From Scleroderma bovista (lineage: Eukaryota; Basidiomycota; Agaricomycetes; Boletales; Sclerodermataceae): a stretch of 64,000 nucleotides of DNA. Position numbers and translations under genes: made by a program. The DNA is taken from NCBI GenBank assembly GCA_037178675.1, contig JAYMGJ010000204.1:119818-183817 (forward strand), read 5' to 3'. Below the pieces are notes generated by a model. It was not told the DNA's origin and searched no databases. It saw only the letters and a program-made list of their open reading frames with translations. Each line of letters opens with the position of its first letter. Positions within the stretch are counted from its first letter, which is position 1. Positions 38,448 to 50,038 of this stretch are shown here, one piece after another.

Positions 38448-38503
38448 GGAACCAGTCGGTGTTTGTACTTGTTGAATGTCCTACTGTACAGACTGATCAT
38501 CTT

Positions 38504-39527
38504 TCATCCTCTAACTCTGATTACTTTCCGTTTGCCTTTCTGCATTCCACCCCCAGCCACTCCAGGGCCGGGGCCTGCGCCTTGTTCCTGCGCATTGATG
38601 CCAGCTTTCACCGTCTCGATCAAAACACCCGTCGTCAACGCAGGTGAATATGGCGACACTCTGCTCGCCAGCGGGGGATGAGGCTCTGGAGGTACTGGTA
38701 AGCGTTGAAGACTGGATTTCTGAGGCTGCAGTGGAACTGCAGCTCCCGCCTTGGATTTGGCTGGCTGCTTGCCCTTGTTTGAAGGAGGAGGCTTGGCAGC
38801 AGGGGTCGCAGGTACTGTTGGTTGCGATACCTTGTTATACGGTGGACGCGGGATAGTATCAGGTTTGATGCGCTGTATCTGTAACGAGATCATTTCCAAC
38901 AATTGTCTCTCTATTAATCACCGGAAGTGTCCATGAAAATATCAGATGGGTGTCACGCAGAGTTCACGAACTCACTGGTTCTGATGGCGGAATTGATCAG
39001 CCTGCCTTCTTTCTTCCATTGAACGCGCACCCGCCCGGGATTCTCCCAGTCCCGTGGATGGACTTTGTTGACTTCGTGGATAGTACCTAAACCGAGACGA
39101 TTTGTTGCGTCTGCGATATCCTTGCTGAGGGGCCACCACACGCTCTTCTCCCGTGATATTCTGCGTTCTCCCTTTCCATACGGACGCTTTGCGTCGATGT
39201 AAATCGGGTATATACACGCCCAACTTTGTAGGGTCAGGTGCTGCATGGAAGGGTGTAGAAAACATACTGCTTATATGGTGTTATATCCGTGATCGTGTTC
39301 TTTGCTGGTGTGTCTGAGCCTGCCAGTGGTGCAGGTCGAAAGGACGTTGCTGGGCCAGGAACTGCATCTCCCTCGTCAGCGTCGACGGAGCTATCTTCGT
39401 CGTCGTCTGATGGGATGATCTCCTCGAGAATAGGGCCACGAGTGCCGGTGTTGGGGAGAGGGTGGGATGGCAGGGGAAGGTCGGTGTCGTCGTCGAATTC
39501 CTCGATGACTGCAGTTCTCCGAGACAT
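38504..39527 (-). CDS. SEC65: Signal recognition particle subunit SRP19/Sec65
   Basis: RNA-binding SRP protein that orders the 7S RNA so that SRP54 can bind. The start MSRRTAVIEEFDDDTDLPLP leads an acidic extension of about 85 residues. The SRP19 domain follows: WACIYPIYIDAKRPYGKGER, SVWWPLSKDIADATNRLGL, HEVNKVHPRDWENPGRVRVQ and KKEGRLINSAIRT. A 65-nt intron near 38,910-38,977 joins this to KRQLLEMISLQIQRI. The C-terminal tail is Pro/Lys-rich, ending GKRKVIRVRG, as in fungal Sec65. The domain is complete. Confidence 0.92.
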
Positions 39528-39881
39528 GTTGGTGTTTCTGCGGCAGCTTGTTGGTGTTGAGTGACTATCAAGTTGGTATGTTCCCACGTGCCTCCGCGAC
39601 GATGATGATCACACTCATGTACGCTACGTCTCGGTCTCTTGGAGCGTCTTCTGAACCTATCCCAGGCTTATGATTCTATGTCTACGATTCGCTGTCGCAC
39701 AAGATTCTGTTACGACAATACCCCAGCCGACTCTAGTCTGTAAACCCTTTGGCGAATGTGAACCTTGTCCAGAAGATGCGGTGGGTAACACCACTTCCAA
39801 TACTTGACACCCAGTGTGTCTGAATCGTGATTCATTTAGCTGCACGAACCCTTTTGCCAGCCTTTTGGAAATCGCCGTCTG

Positions 39882-40166
39882 ATGCACTGTTCCCCTAATC
39901 CTGACGTGCCAGCGTGGTATCCGCACCCGTCGTCCGCCCCACCTTCAGTCCCTAGCCAGGGTGAGACCCCTGCTTGGCAATCTTGTGGGCGGATACCTTC
40001 ACAGGAGCGTGAAGACTTTTACGAATTTGTAGCGTGCAACCTGTTCTTCGCTGCCGCTGCGCTCGCCATCTCACTTGTGCGGTCGAGGATCGTGGAGGCA
40101 AGGCAAACACGCAGACTCGCAGCCCGGATAGGTCTCGTGAGAGGGTCAGGTTTAGATATTCGGTAG
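39882..40166 (+). CDS. Small putative single-pass membrane protein
   Basis: Single-exon frame of 94 codons, divergent from SRP19. A Pro/Ser-rich start (MHCSPNPDVPAWYPHPSSAP) is followed by SQEREDFYEFVACNLFF, a hydrophobic segment AAAALAISLVRSR and a basic amphipathic end EARQTRRLAARIGLVRG. The hydrophobic helix flanked by acidic and then basic residues looks like a tail- or signal-anchored protein. I do not recognise a family. Composition and helix pattern favour coding, but the short length leaves doubt. Confidence 0.5.
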   Translation: MHCSPNPDVPAWYPHPSSAPPSVPSQGETPAWQSCGRIPSQEREDFYEFVACNLFFAAAALAISLVRSRIVEARQTRRLAARIGLVRGSGLDIR

Positions 40167-41578
40167 AGGTACGGTAATACTTGTGCTTGATTAACGAGGT
40201 TGGTGTCCACGGTTTATGACAGTCATGGACATGTGTATAATATGGACTTGAACACTACTATGCCATAATGAGTATGCTAATTACCAGGTCACTCACCGCA
40301 GTGCAGGCCTAGAATTCAACGATGCCGCTGTGAAATACAGTCTGGTGGACTTGGTATCTCAAGGCTCGGTTTTAGATGCCTTTGGAACACGTCGGACCGT
40401 GACTGATCTGTTACTGGTTTGTAATTGGAACGCGCTAAAACTTTGGCCCAGTTAGTTGCCGACGCACCTTTGCATCTTACGTGGACCAAATTATGCCATT
40501 GGGCTAACATCGCAAGGGAACGCCATCAGATCGAGCGGAATGGCAAGCCATCGCTGTGCACTTGCCGTGTGGTGAAGTTTTATTATACCGGAATGCTATG
40601 ACCGCATGCTTGGCAAATCGGCCAGGAGAGAAGTAACCAGTGGTACGCAGAGCCGGACTGGCGGAGCCCGATAGCAATGAGAATGGACGAGTGTAATGTA
40701 TGTCAGAGCTGGTTTCACATTACCTTGCGAGTTCGGGGCATGATGTGGTACACGAATGTACCTGGCAGTGAGAAGGTTCGTTTATCGACCAACTGATATG
40801 GAGGGAAATGACTGGCTGTTAATTTATGCATCGCACTAACCTGCACGTTGACAGGATGCAGACACTAATCCGAATGAACTGATAGGATCTTTGGCTGTGA
40901 TCAAGGGACTGGGAATCAGACTCGCCTGGCACTGGCTGAGTGGCCTGCGAAGTGCTGTCATTGGGGATGTGGATTCCATCGACCACCCTTCGTCCTTGAT
41001 GGATTAATTAGCTTCTCTATCCCCATTTTGCTGTTGAGATCATCGAGGGCAGAGGCAGCTAGCCTTATTCTCCTCAACACGTTTGTAACGTCAACACCTA
41101 CTTGGCCATGCTTTTTCGCTATGATTGGATGGTCCCACTAGTGGCACTGATGCATGCCCTCCTACGTCGAGGGTCCAGAAGGTGATCACGACAAAGCTCG
41201 ATCCGATATCCTCGCGCTGTCCGCGTGTATCATACGTCTGTTCCCAAGGTTGCGCAGTGGGCTACTAGTAAGAGGACGGCTGCGAGCAGTAGACGGAACA
41301 AGTGGCGGAATCGGAGACCGGAACGAGGACGGACGGGATCTCGGACCGCGGTGTGGGGAGCACACCGGATATGGAAGGCGTGGACCGCGCAGATTCGGTG
41401 TGAGAGATCTAGGGGTGGAGATCCGAATCAGGGAAGACCTGGCAGGGCCCGGCCGAGCCGAGTCGGATGGTTTTCGGGCTTCTCTTAATTTAGATGACCC
41501 CCACATCCGGGGGTATTGCCCCGACCCCCATGATGATGTAATATAATCGACTGTGCCTGGACCCCGAGCACCGCAAGG
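40167..41578. other. Intergenic with a PHD-like fragment
   Basis: No complete gene. Near 40,680-40,720 the plus strand reads MRMDECNVCQSWFHIT, which resembles the middle of a PHD finger (CxxCxxWFH), but no flanking zinc-ligand pattern was found. The right end, GC-rich from about 41,150, is the promoter and 5' UTR of the bHLH gene. Confidence 0.4.
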
Positions 41579-44256
41579 ATGGGATATGTCTCGTCGCTCG
41601 CCCTCTCTTTTTCTCCATCGACGTCGCGCGCACCCATGTCGTACCCAGCCAACGCTGTCGCCGTCGTCCGGCAAGAAGGCTTCCAGCTCCCGTCGCCGGC
41701 CAACAGCAACGCCTCGAACTCCCCCTCCGACCCCGCTCCGACGTCCCCGTCCCCCCCAGACCCCCCCGCCCCCTCGACTGCCGCCCCCTTCATGCACCAG
41801 GGCCTCTCCTACGTTCACGACGCATTTCGCAAGTTCCCCTCCGCTGCCCAGCACCACAGCGCACACCAAAATGCAACACCCACCGCTACCTCTGCCCCAA
41901 TCGATCTCACAGACGAACTCGCAAGTCTAATCGACCCACACCCACACACGTCCTCCCACGAACGCTCGACGCACACTCACTCTCCAAATGCATGCTACGA
42001 CGAACCATACAGGCACCATATATTCGACATGTCTGCAGCCTCGTCAACCCACCACCATCCCCACCATCCCCACCACCACCACCCCTCTACGTCCTCTTCC
42101 GCCGCTCATCCCTTTACCCTCTCCCGCCCCGCGACAGACATGTATCCTCCCTCAACTGACTTGCCACTCCAGCCGCACTCCCACTTCAATAACCCAGTCA
42201 CCCCTCTGCGCTTCGATGGGCAACCACACCCAGATCCGCCCCACCTTGCATACAGGCACACCCCTTCCCCTTCCCACCGCTCTCGTTCACGCTCTCGCGC
42301 ACCGTCTGTGGGTCCAACCAGATCTGCAGCCGTCGCACGCAGGGACAGACGTGCCAGTTCCATCTCTTCTCACGTCGGCAGCACTTCCCCCCCACCCCGG
42401 CCACACCCCCATGCCATCATCATCCCAGGCCGCGGAAACGCTTCCGCAGCAATGGGTGGCTTCTTCGTACCCGGTCAGCCCCAGGCCCAAAGTGTCGCAG
42501 CAATCCAAGGCGGCGAATTCAGTCTCCCCACCCCAGAGAGTCTATCCCACTCCTTTGGATACGCTTCTGGTACCCACATCCAAAATAACACACACAGTCA
42601 CCAACATGGTCAATTTCCATCCTACGCGACACCCTCCTCGCCTTATTATCCGTACAGCTCAGTCCCCATACCCCGCCCAGGGTCCCCGAGTGCATTGGGG
42701 ATCTCTCCTGACGTCGAAACACTTGGTGCTATCCCTATGGGTGGTGGCACCGTCAGCGGCTTGAATATGCCCACCGTGTCATTAGGCACTTCCAGCTCTA
42801 TCCACCCATCCAGTCTGCCTGCCAATGTCGGCGGAATACTGTCAGGCCCACCACTCTCTTCGATATCCTCAACTTCATCCACAAAAACCGTTGCCGCTAC
42901 AAACGGATCAAACACTGCGGCAAAGTCACTAGATCCGGCCCCAGAGAATCAACTCTCAGAGAAGAAGAAAAGGCGGCGAGAATCTCATAATGCAGTAGAG
43001 AGACGCAGGCGAGATAACATTAACGAGCGGATCGGAGAACTTGCGGGACTCATTCCTGGCGTCCTCTTTGAGTGTGATGGTATGTCATTGCATGCATTTC
43101 TGCTGAACTTGCTCATGTGGATCTCTACATATGATCCGGTTTGCTGCGTTCAGCACCATTGGCCATTCCAGCGGGCTTCTCGACCACCCCTTCCACATCC
43201 TCCCCAACAGCGTCCTTTTCGATGATCGGTGATGAGTTGTTCGGCATGAATCTAATGGGCGAGTCTGGTGCGTCTTTTGGCTCACTTGTGGTTGTTTGGG
43301 CGCTTACCATGGTCGATCACTCATTTCGTGATGGTGACGACGGTTACGTACTGATCTGACCTCGGTCCGGGAAACTGCAGGGATGCACGTTCTTCCATCC
43401 GACGGGATAGACGGCTTGCCAGATCTGCCGGAAGAGTGCGTTGATGTGGGTACATTGAAGAAGGATCCCACAGAGGATGGAGAGGAGGGTATGTTTCTAC
43501 GTTGGTACCTCGCTGGACCCGTATTCTCATTGAGTCCGCGTCAGGACAACTACAAGGCCAGAACGCATCTACAGCCACGGTGAATGGAAACGGTAACGGC
43601 ACCCACACGTCATCATCGTCAGCGTTCGCCAATGGGACTATCCCTACGAACGGCACCACTTCGACTGTAAGCGGGGAGCAGACAACCATCAAGGCGAACA
43701 AGGGCATGATCTTGCGCAAGGTACGTCTGGACGGTTCATCATGGCTGCACTCTAACCCTTGCTTGCATCTTGACAGTCCGTGGAGTACATCCGCTACCTT
43801 CAGCAGCTTGTGTCTGTACAGGCTTCGAGGGGCCGAGACCTCGAAGAGCGGAACCGCGTGCTCGAACAGGAGCTTGCCGCGCTGCAGAGGTCGCCTGGGG
43901 ATCCGCGCTCAGCTACTGTCGACAGAGATGTAAACCGGCCAAACGGGATTAACGGACATGCTTGCTTGGAAGGGCAGTACGAGTGGGGAGCAGTTGACAT
44001 GGACATTGAGGACATGCAGCAGCGAACAAGACCACGTCATCAGCGATCTGCCTCGGGATACAACAAAGTGGATCATCGAGAGGGACTGGAGTGTCTGAAG
44101 GAAGTCGAACTCGAGTTCGAGGAGGAAGAACAGAGGAGGGGGAGACAACGTGAGAGAGGTGCCCCGGAAAGAACCACGATCGGTCGTAGTGTGAGTCGCA
44201 TACGGGGGGGGATAGCAATTGGGGCTGGGAGGGAAAGTGGAGATATGGAGATATGA
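41579..44256 (+). CDS. bHLH-zipper transcription factor with very long loop
   Basis: Nuclear DNA-binding regulator of about 800 residues. The N-terminal 450 are low-complexity, rich in Pro, Ser and His (HHHPHHPHHHH-type runs). The basic region and helix 1 (RRRESHNAVERRRRDNINER, then IGELAGLIP) lie at about 42,970-43,060; His-Glu-Arg spacing predicts E-box (CANNTG) binding. Three short introns follow. Helix 2 (NKGMILRKSVEYIRYLQQLV) and a leucine-zipper-like coiled coil (LEERNRVLEQELAALQ) come only after about 120 residues rich in Ser, Thr, Asn and Gly. The C-terminus is acidic then basic, ending ESGDMEI. The start may be 41,636 (MSYPANAVAVV). I cannot name an ortholog. Confidence 0.85.
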
Positions 44257-47200
44257 ACCGCAAACCGTGGTCGCTTTGAGTTTCCCGAGGCTTGTTTCCC
44301 GTTCTCACCAACCCCCGCACCACCATTTCTTCCCCCATGTTTCCTCCGATTGTTACTCTGACATGCCCAAGTTACACCTCGCACCATGTCACTCATGACG
44401 CATCTCGGCTACACCACTCATTCTTCTGGATTTTTCATACAGCATGCAAAACTATTCACTCAAGTTGCAATCTTTCTTGGCGTTTTCTGCACACTCACTC
44501 GATTCTTTACTTTTGCCTCCCGAGTGTTCTGTCCATCTCATGCATGCGTTATCCCGGTTCCTTTTTGCCGCGAAATTCACTTATCGCCGGTCACTCCCCG
44601 CAGAAGTTAAAATCAAAGGGCTGCGAGGACAACAAATCGTCTACTACGCACTCCAAAGAACCGCGAAGTGAAAAGGCAGACCTAGCAACTATGACACCAA
44701 CTTCCCTGTCTCCCATGTTGGGTTCATTCGGCACATTCACTACACTCTGAAAACTCTGCACCAAAATGTACTATCATGCAGTGGACAACCTCCATCTCCC
44801 CGTTGTTACTGTCACACACATGGTGCCGTTTATAAATTGTCGCTGGGAAAAGCCCCAGTTCCACGCACATACTTTCCCCCACCATTAGTGCTGTTCAAAC
44901 ATTCACGCATTGAACTGTTACGATTTCCTCTCCTGTCTCTTTCTCTTCTGTACCCTGTACATTCGCATATTCTGTCCAAATTTGTTGTATTTATGTTTGC
45001 TAGTCTGTCAAATCTGGATTTCTTCGAAGCTGTTCGTGCAGGTTTTATGGGTATTTATTTTGGGTTTTATGTATCATAAAAGGTGTGGTAATTACATAAG
45101 CCAAGATAACCTCGGCGGAATTAGTATATTTACTGCAGTAGTGCCCACATTAAATGGATAGCTTCTGCATCAGACCTTCACAGGTAAACTGCCGGCATCT
45201 TTCTTGCAAATCGACTGAATTCGAAGCAGGTACGGGCGCTTTTGATGCGACTCAGTGAGATATTAAAGTTAGACGTGTACGACGACAAGGCTGATGGGGA
45301 CAGCGCGGTCCTGAACGCCACGGCGCCGCATAGCTAGTACAGATAGGGATGACTGCTTGGAGATTTGATGCAGGTGGCCTAAGGCCACCAATCATTGTGT
45401 GGTGCCGAAACAGTGGTTTGACATCAGATATGCTGAGTTTTTGCTAGTCCCATGGAAGGCTTCGAATTCTGTTCGTGGCACCCATGTTTGACATCGCAAT
45501 CGCTCTCGCTGAGAATCAAATAGGGATAGCACACATGGACATACTATATGTATGTATATGTACTATAGTATACCGAGACCAGTCGTGGCGAGTCTGCAGT
45601 CTTATGTGAATGAGTTAACTTGAAATCTCAGGCCTTCTGGTTTATTTGCCGTCAGAGGAGCCTCCACCAGTAGAGCGGAGTCTGGACCAAGTATGCGCTG
45701 GGAGAGATTTCCTTCCCTTCTTTCTGATGCTGATGCGTGTGGCACTAGATATCATCAGTTCTAGCGGGTATCTAGACAATCAAAAGGCCATTTTCTGAAC
45801 TCCAGGTCGCATGGGTATGAGATCATACACTTTTAAATTAGTCCTGGTCCCAGACAATTGAATGTCGACCGCGTCAATCTCTGATCTATCGATGTCAAAC
45901 GTAACACTTCATTATGACATTCCCGGATAGCCATGGATACAAAGAACGCCATTTTCAAAGGTGCTGGGAAGACCGAGCGTTTGATAAGTTAGGTTATCAA
46001 TGGAGAACGATGATCTGGAGCACACTATGCCCGCTTTTTCGGCTTCGTATTTTTGTGACTGTCCAGGGGACTCGCCTAGACAACGTCAAGAATACGTACA
46101 ATAATTCTAGATGCTTTGCCCAGATCTATATCTCCGAAAAGTTTAGTAGCGTGTTGTGTAACGCCGTTGCCATCTTGAAGGGTTAGTGTAAAGGGGGATA
46201 CTCTTCAACCAGTTGTCAAACCTAGAATCCGACAGTGGGAGAGCAGTGGGAAATAGATGAACACCGTACTCCAAGGGTAGCAAGCAATATTAGTGCAACC
46301 TCTCGTGTAATACAGGTGGGAAGATTTAAGCAGTGGAATTGTGTGGCACTGCATCATCCGAATCAGCTTCACTGGTGCCTTAGTTACCGCTATAAGTACT
46401 TCAGCGGGTTGTGTGACCCTGAACGATGAGAACAAATCTAGACGCCTTAGCGATAACAAAGTTACTTTCTCCAACTGCATGCAAGATGGCGCACCAGTCA
46501 ACCAGTGGCTCTGCATAATCGGTGGATCCTAGCAAGTCAGCTCAATTACAAGATCCGAAACCATGCGCCTTGCGGCACCATCGTTACGCGGGAGCTACGA
46601 TAGCACGGCCGCAGGGCGTCTAGCATGACTTTCGGTCCTCAGGACCGGGCAAGACTAACTCAGACTGGGAGGTGTCTGGGCAGTCCAAAAAATGAAGCCT
46701 TGGTTGGTAAATTTGAAAAACTTTCGACTCACTCATAGCCCAAGCTGCGGAAATTCTAAAACCATCAGTGGCACTGGCACAGCATACAAGTTCCCTGAAC
46801 AAGGAAAATCTAACTCACTTCGGCGTAGCATGATGACCATTTAATGGTTTTGGCCATATCTGCGACGGACACCAACAAACAATTTTGCGCCGTCTGAGTT
46901 GACAACGCCAGTGTGGCAGGAGTCGACCCCGCTCAGCGTCTCCCACCTGCCCAACAACAAACCACCCATGACCACGACTTTCTCCGGAGTCTTATATCCT
47001 GGATCCAACGTGGGTCCTCGAAGGCAATTATGCATTATACCTTGCCAAGTCACTGAGCACCTTGGTACATTTGGCCGATTTTCTCGAACATAGCCAGTCG
47101 TTCCCTTTTATAGGAGCTTCTCCATCATTCGATACGTGCATCACGATGTTGGCTTCGTGAATTCCATCTCTTCCACAGAGATGCCCGTTGATGCGCATAG

Positions 47201-49016
47201 ATCTACCATGCTGCAAATGGACATTGGACATTGCACCCTTACATCTTGCCATATGCCTGAGAATGGTAGCAGGTAGCAGTCAAACTCTAACGCATCATTA
47301 GTCAAAGAAACATCCAACGCACCACAAATCCTCATAGTTTGGCATATGACAAAATTATGGTTGATACATAACAGCCATTTGGCAGGAGCACGACAGAGGT
47401 CTTCTACAAATTTTAAATATTTGTTCCTGATGCCAGTGGAATTGATGAGAAACAATCGCAAGTAGCGGATGTCATAGATAGGTTGATGGATAACCTGTTG
47501 GAGCCTCTGTCATCTCTACCTTCTTAGACGTCGGAACCTACGCCCTGGAAGGCTTAAAGTGCACCAACGTTTGTCCACAAGTTTGGACGCTGAGGTCAGA
47601 CTTCTTTTGGAATCACCAACCCAGCCGCGTCACCAAGAGTCGGTATGGCGCCATTTATATAAGCATCGGAAGGGATATCGGAACGTTGCTGCGCCAGGAG
47701 TCTGCCATAATACTTCCCTCTCAAGAGAACAGTGCAAGAATAGACCATTGTTAACTAGTAGGCACTTGTGTGAAAGGAGGGAGAAACGTTACCTGTAGTT
47801 GTTGAAGTGACAATTTCTATGTCGAGTCACTGTCGCAAGACAAGCGCTGGGCTTCGTTAATGGAACTCGCCCATGTAGATTGACTACTGGATATATCAAC
47901 TGATAGCTTCATTCGATGAACTAGGTCGAGGGCCGAACCATGAAGACCCCAGATACTCTGTATAATTTGCATTGACAACAGTAATCAAGTAGTACTCGGA
48001 AAAATAACACAAACTGACTTACTCAGCTGGTGACCTTGTTCGCATTGCAAGCCTGGAAGCCGAGATATTGTTTAAGATTAAGAAATAGATCGCGAATAAT
48101 AATTTCCATCATGGGTCCAGTCCAGATTATGTTCGAGGGACGATTAAGCTGTCTTTGAGCATCGAGGGAAAATATATGTCTCGGCACGCTGAGACACAGG
48201 GTGAGCAAAGCAGCAGTCATCGAGTAGTCATTCGGATGAGTACAAGGAATGGGGTGCAACGAAGTGGATACTGTCCGTTTTTATACCACATCGTAGGTAC
48301 CTTTTACTCACATGATCCCATGTCTTAGTCTAGTCACATGTTAATAAGTTAGTCTTCAAAGAATCACGCATGCCGGCTAGCCATCCCGTTCGCGTGACTG
48401 CTTTGCTGTGCAATAGGCTTGACGAGTGGCTGTCGGCAAGTTCATCGTTAGAGTCAGAAGGATTCCGGGTGTGGTCTTGGTATGTGCTGTTTTCAGTGGC
48501 ATTGCCCATACTCCGCCAGTATCAAGAATGCTGTTTCCTATCTTAGATAAATCTGCTTCACTGATAGAACACTCTGATAAGAATCAGTGATAGGGGGAAT
48601 ACTGGGGTTATGACATACCTCATGTTCGCTACACGTGTTCGTATATCAAGTTAGTAAGCTTCTTCAAGAGGCACTGGTGCTAGATGGAGTTGTGCACAGG
48701 TTTCTCCATTTATAGCACACCAATCTTGTATACAGTCCATGTTGGGTTGGGCACCACCAACAAAACAACAAAAAACCATTGTATGATCAGCCGTACTCTC
48801 ATGCAACCAACAGAAGGCTCATGGAACTGGGAGTAGCTGGTGCGAGGGATGCGTAGCAGAATATGAAATATGGCCTTCCGACTCCGTCCACGAGGGAAGT
48901 AAGTTTCCGGTCCTCGAGTTGTATCCATTATTGCCACAGCATCAATGTGGTTTACCCTAAATACTGAGGCTTGCTCGTGGTTTGAGCTTGAAACCCATCA
49001 GTTGGAGTATCGCAAG
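44257..49016. other. Long gene-poor stretch
   Basis: About 4.7 kb with no complete gene. The first kilobase is pyrimidine-rich and probably holds the bHLH 3' UTR. Short AT-rich patches occur near 45,545-45,575. The minus strand between about 46,840 and 47,530 has coding-like fragments (listed separately). Other frames (44,292-44,750; 45,914-46,186; 48,023-48,259) show no motif. No terminal repeats or transposase were seen. Confidence 0.45.
46841..47530 (-). pseudogene. Possible gene relic or unresolved gene
   Basis: A continuous minus-strand frame reads LQQVIHQPIYDIRYLRLFLI, NSTGIRNKYLKFVEDLCRAP, AKWLLCINHNFVICQTMRIC and CSMVDLCASTGISVEEMEF. The composition is protein-like, with regularly spaced Leu and Cys, and it stops at 47,141. 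A second fragment (DPGYKTPEKVVVMGGLLLGR, 46,841 onward) may be a later exon. Upstream, LVDKRWCTLSLPG near 47,560 resembles the line after an F-box, but no F-box or start was found. It may be a decayed F-box/leucine-rich protein gene. Family not established. Confidence 0.35.
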
Positions 49017-49777
49017 ATGTCAAGCCCACTCACTCGCACAGAGCTGTATGATGTGGCCAAAGTGACAGCTAAAATCCTCGAGTCCTGCGGGATGCCTTGT
49101 TTCCTTGTAGGGGGGGTAGCATGTTCAGCATATGGAACAACTCGACTGCCGAATGTGAGTCATAATGGGAGTGCAAGAAGATAGATCGCTCACCTCGGTG
49201 CATACATCAGGATATCGACATGGCAGTAATGACAGACGAAGACCAGGAGAGCGTCAAACGTCGCCTTGTACGAGCGGATTCGCGCTTCTATCTTGTCTAT
49301 CCAAAAAACCGCAGTGCGCCGTACAGGGTGCTGTGGTTCAGATTGGGCAGCCAAAATTCTTTGACGTCTCGAAGTTGCAAGGTTGACATATTGCCGCGTG
49401 GCACACTGAACATCCCTGATGTGCCATCGTCGAGAATTCGAGACATTCAAGGGGTTCCAGTCGCGCCTTTGCTCGTGTTGTTGTGTTTGAAGCTGCAGGC
49501 ATGGGACCACCACGGTGCAGCCCCGCAGCATTGGTATCGGAGCAAGCAGCCAGCAGATGAGCGTGACATTGGTGAGCTGCTCGACATTGCGATAAGGGCT
49601 AAAGAGGACATCGCAAAGGAGAGTTGGATCCCACGGCTGTTTGTCCGGCAAGCGGAGGAGCGGGTGCCAAAATATGTGGCATCAATGCCGACGAGGGAAA
49701 AGTGGAAAAAAATAGGATTGACATTTGTAACACCTGTGTATTCTCCTTACAAAAGATGGACCGACGACGAGTGGTAG
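49017..49777 (+). CDS. Nucleotidyltransferase-fold protein with intact DID motif
   Basis: About 235 residues in two exons. Start MSSPLTRTELYDVAKVTAKI, then the nucleotidyltransferase signature FLVGGVACSAYGTTRLPN-DIDMAVM. The intron (GTGAGT...CATCAG, 49,155-49,209) falls exactly before the catalytic DID. The rest reads RVLWFRLGSQNSL, KVDILPRG (third acidic residue), PVAPLLVLLCLKLQAWDHH, ERDIGELLDIAI and a Trp/Lys-rich end. The GG...R...DxD pattern is that of MNT/AbiEii-like nucleotidyltransferases, so it could be an active NMP- or AMP-transferring enzyme, with substrate unknown. A longer in-frame start at 48,945 is possible. Compare the degenerate relative at 9,493-10,273. Confidence 0.72.
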
Positions 49778-50038
49778 TGTTAGGGAGGTGCTACTATGTA
49801 AATGTACCACATTTCCAAGTCCGCGCCACAGCATGATTGACATCCAAATAAGGTAAGTGTTGTATGAGCAGGGACAATGGATGGACGACAAAAGGACGGG
49901 AGCACAATGGCGACGCAGCCAGCATTGTTGAGCCTGTAATGACGACGGCCCTTATTATAAGGCCCTTCTTATATCCTGGCCACATCGCTCATTGCTCCCT
50001 CCCAACAGCACTTGCTTCTAGCCTCGACACGACCGATC

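Noticed and set aside
44292..44750. Plus-strand open frame of 152 codons after the bHLH gene
   Set aside because: Pyrimidine-rich 3' UTR-type sequence; residue composition (Ser, Thr, Phe, Cys, Pro) follows base bias, with no domain.
48540..48600. Imperfect palindrome around CTGATAAGAATCAGTGATA
   Set aside because: Short and without repeat partners elsewhere in the window; no basis to call it a regulatory site.
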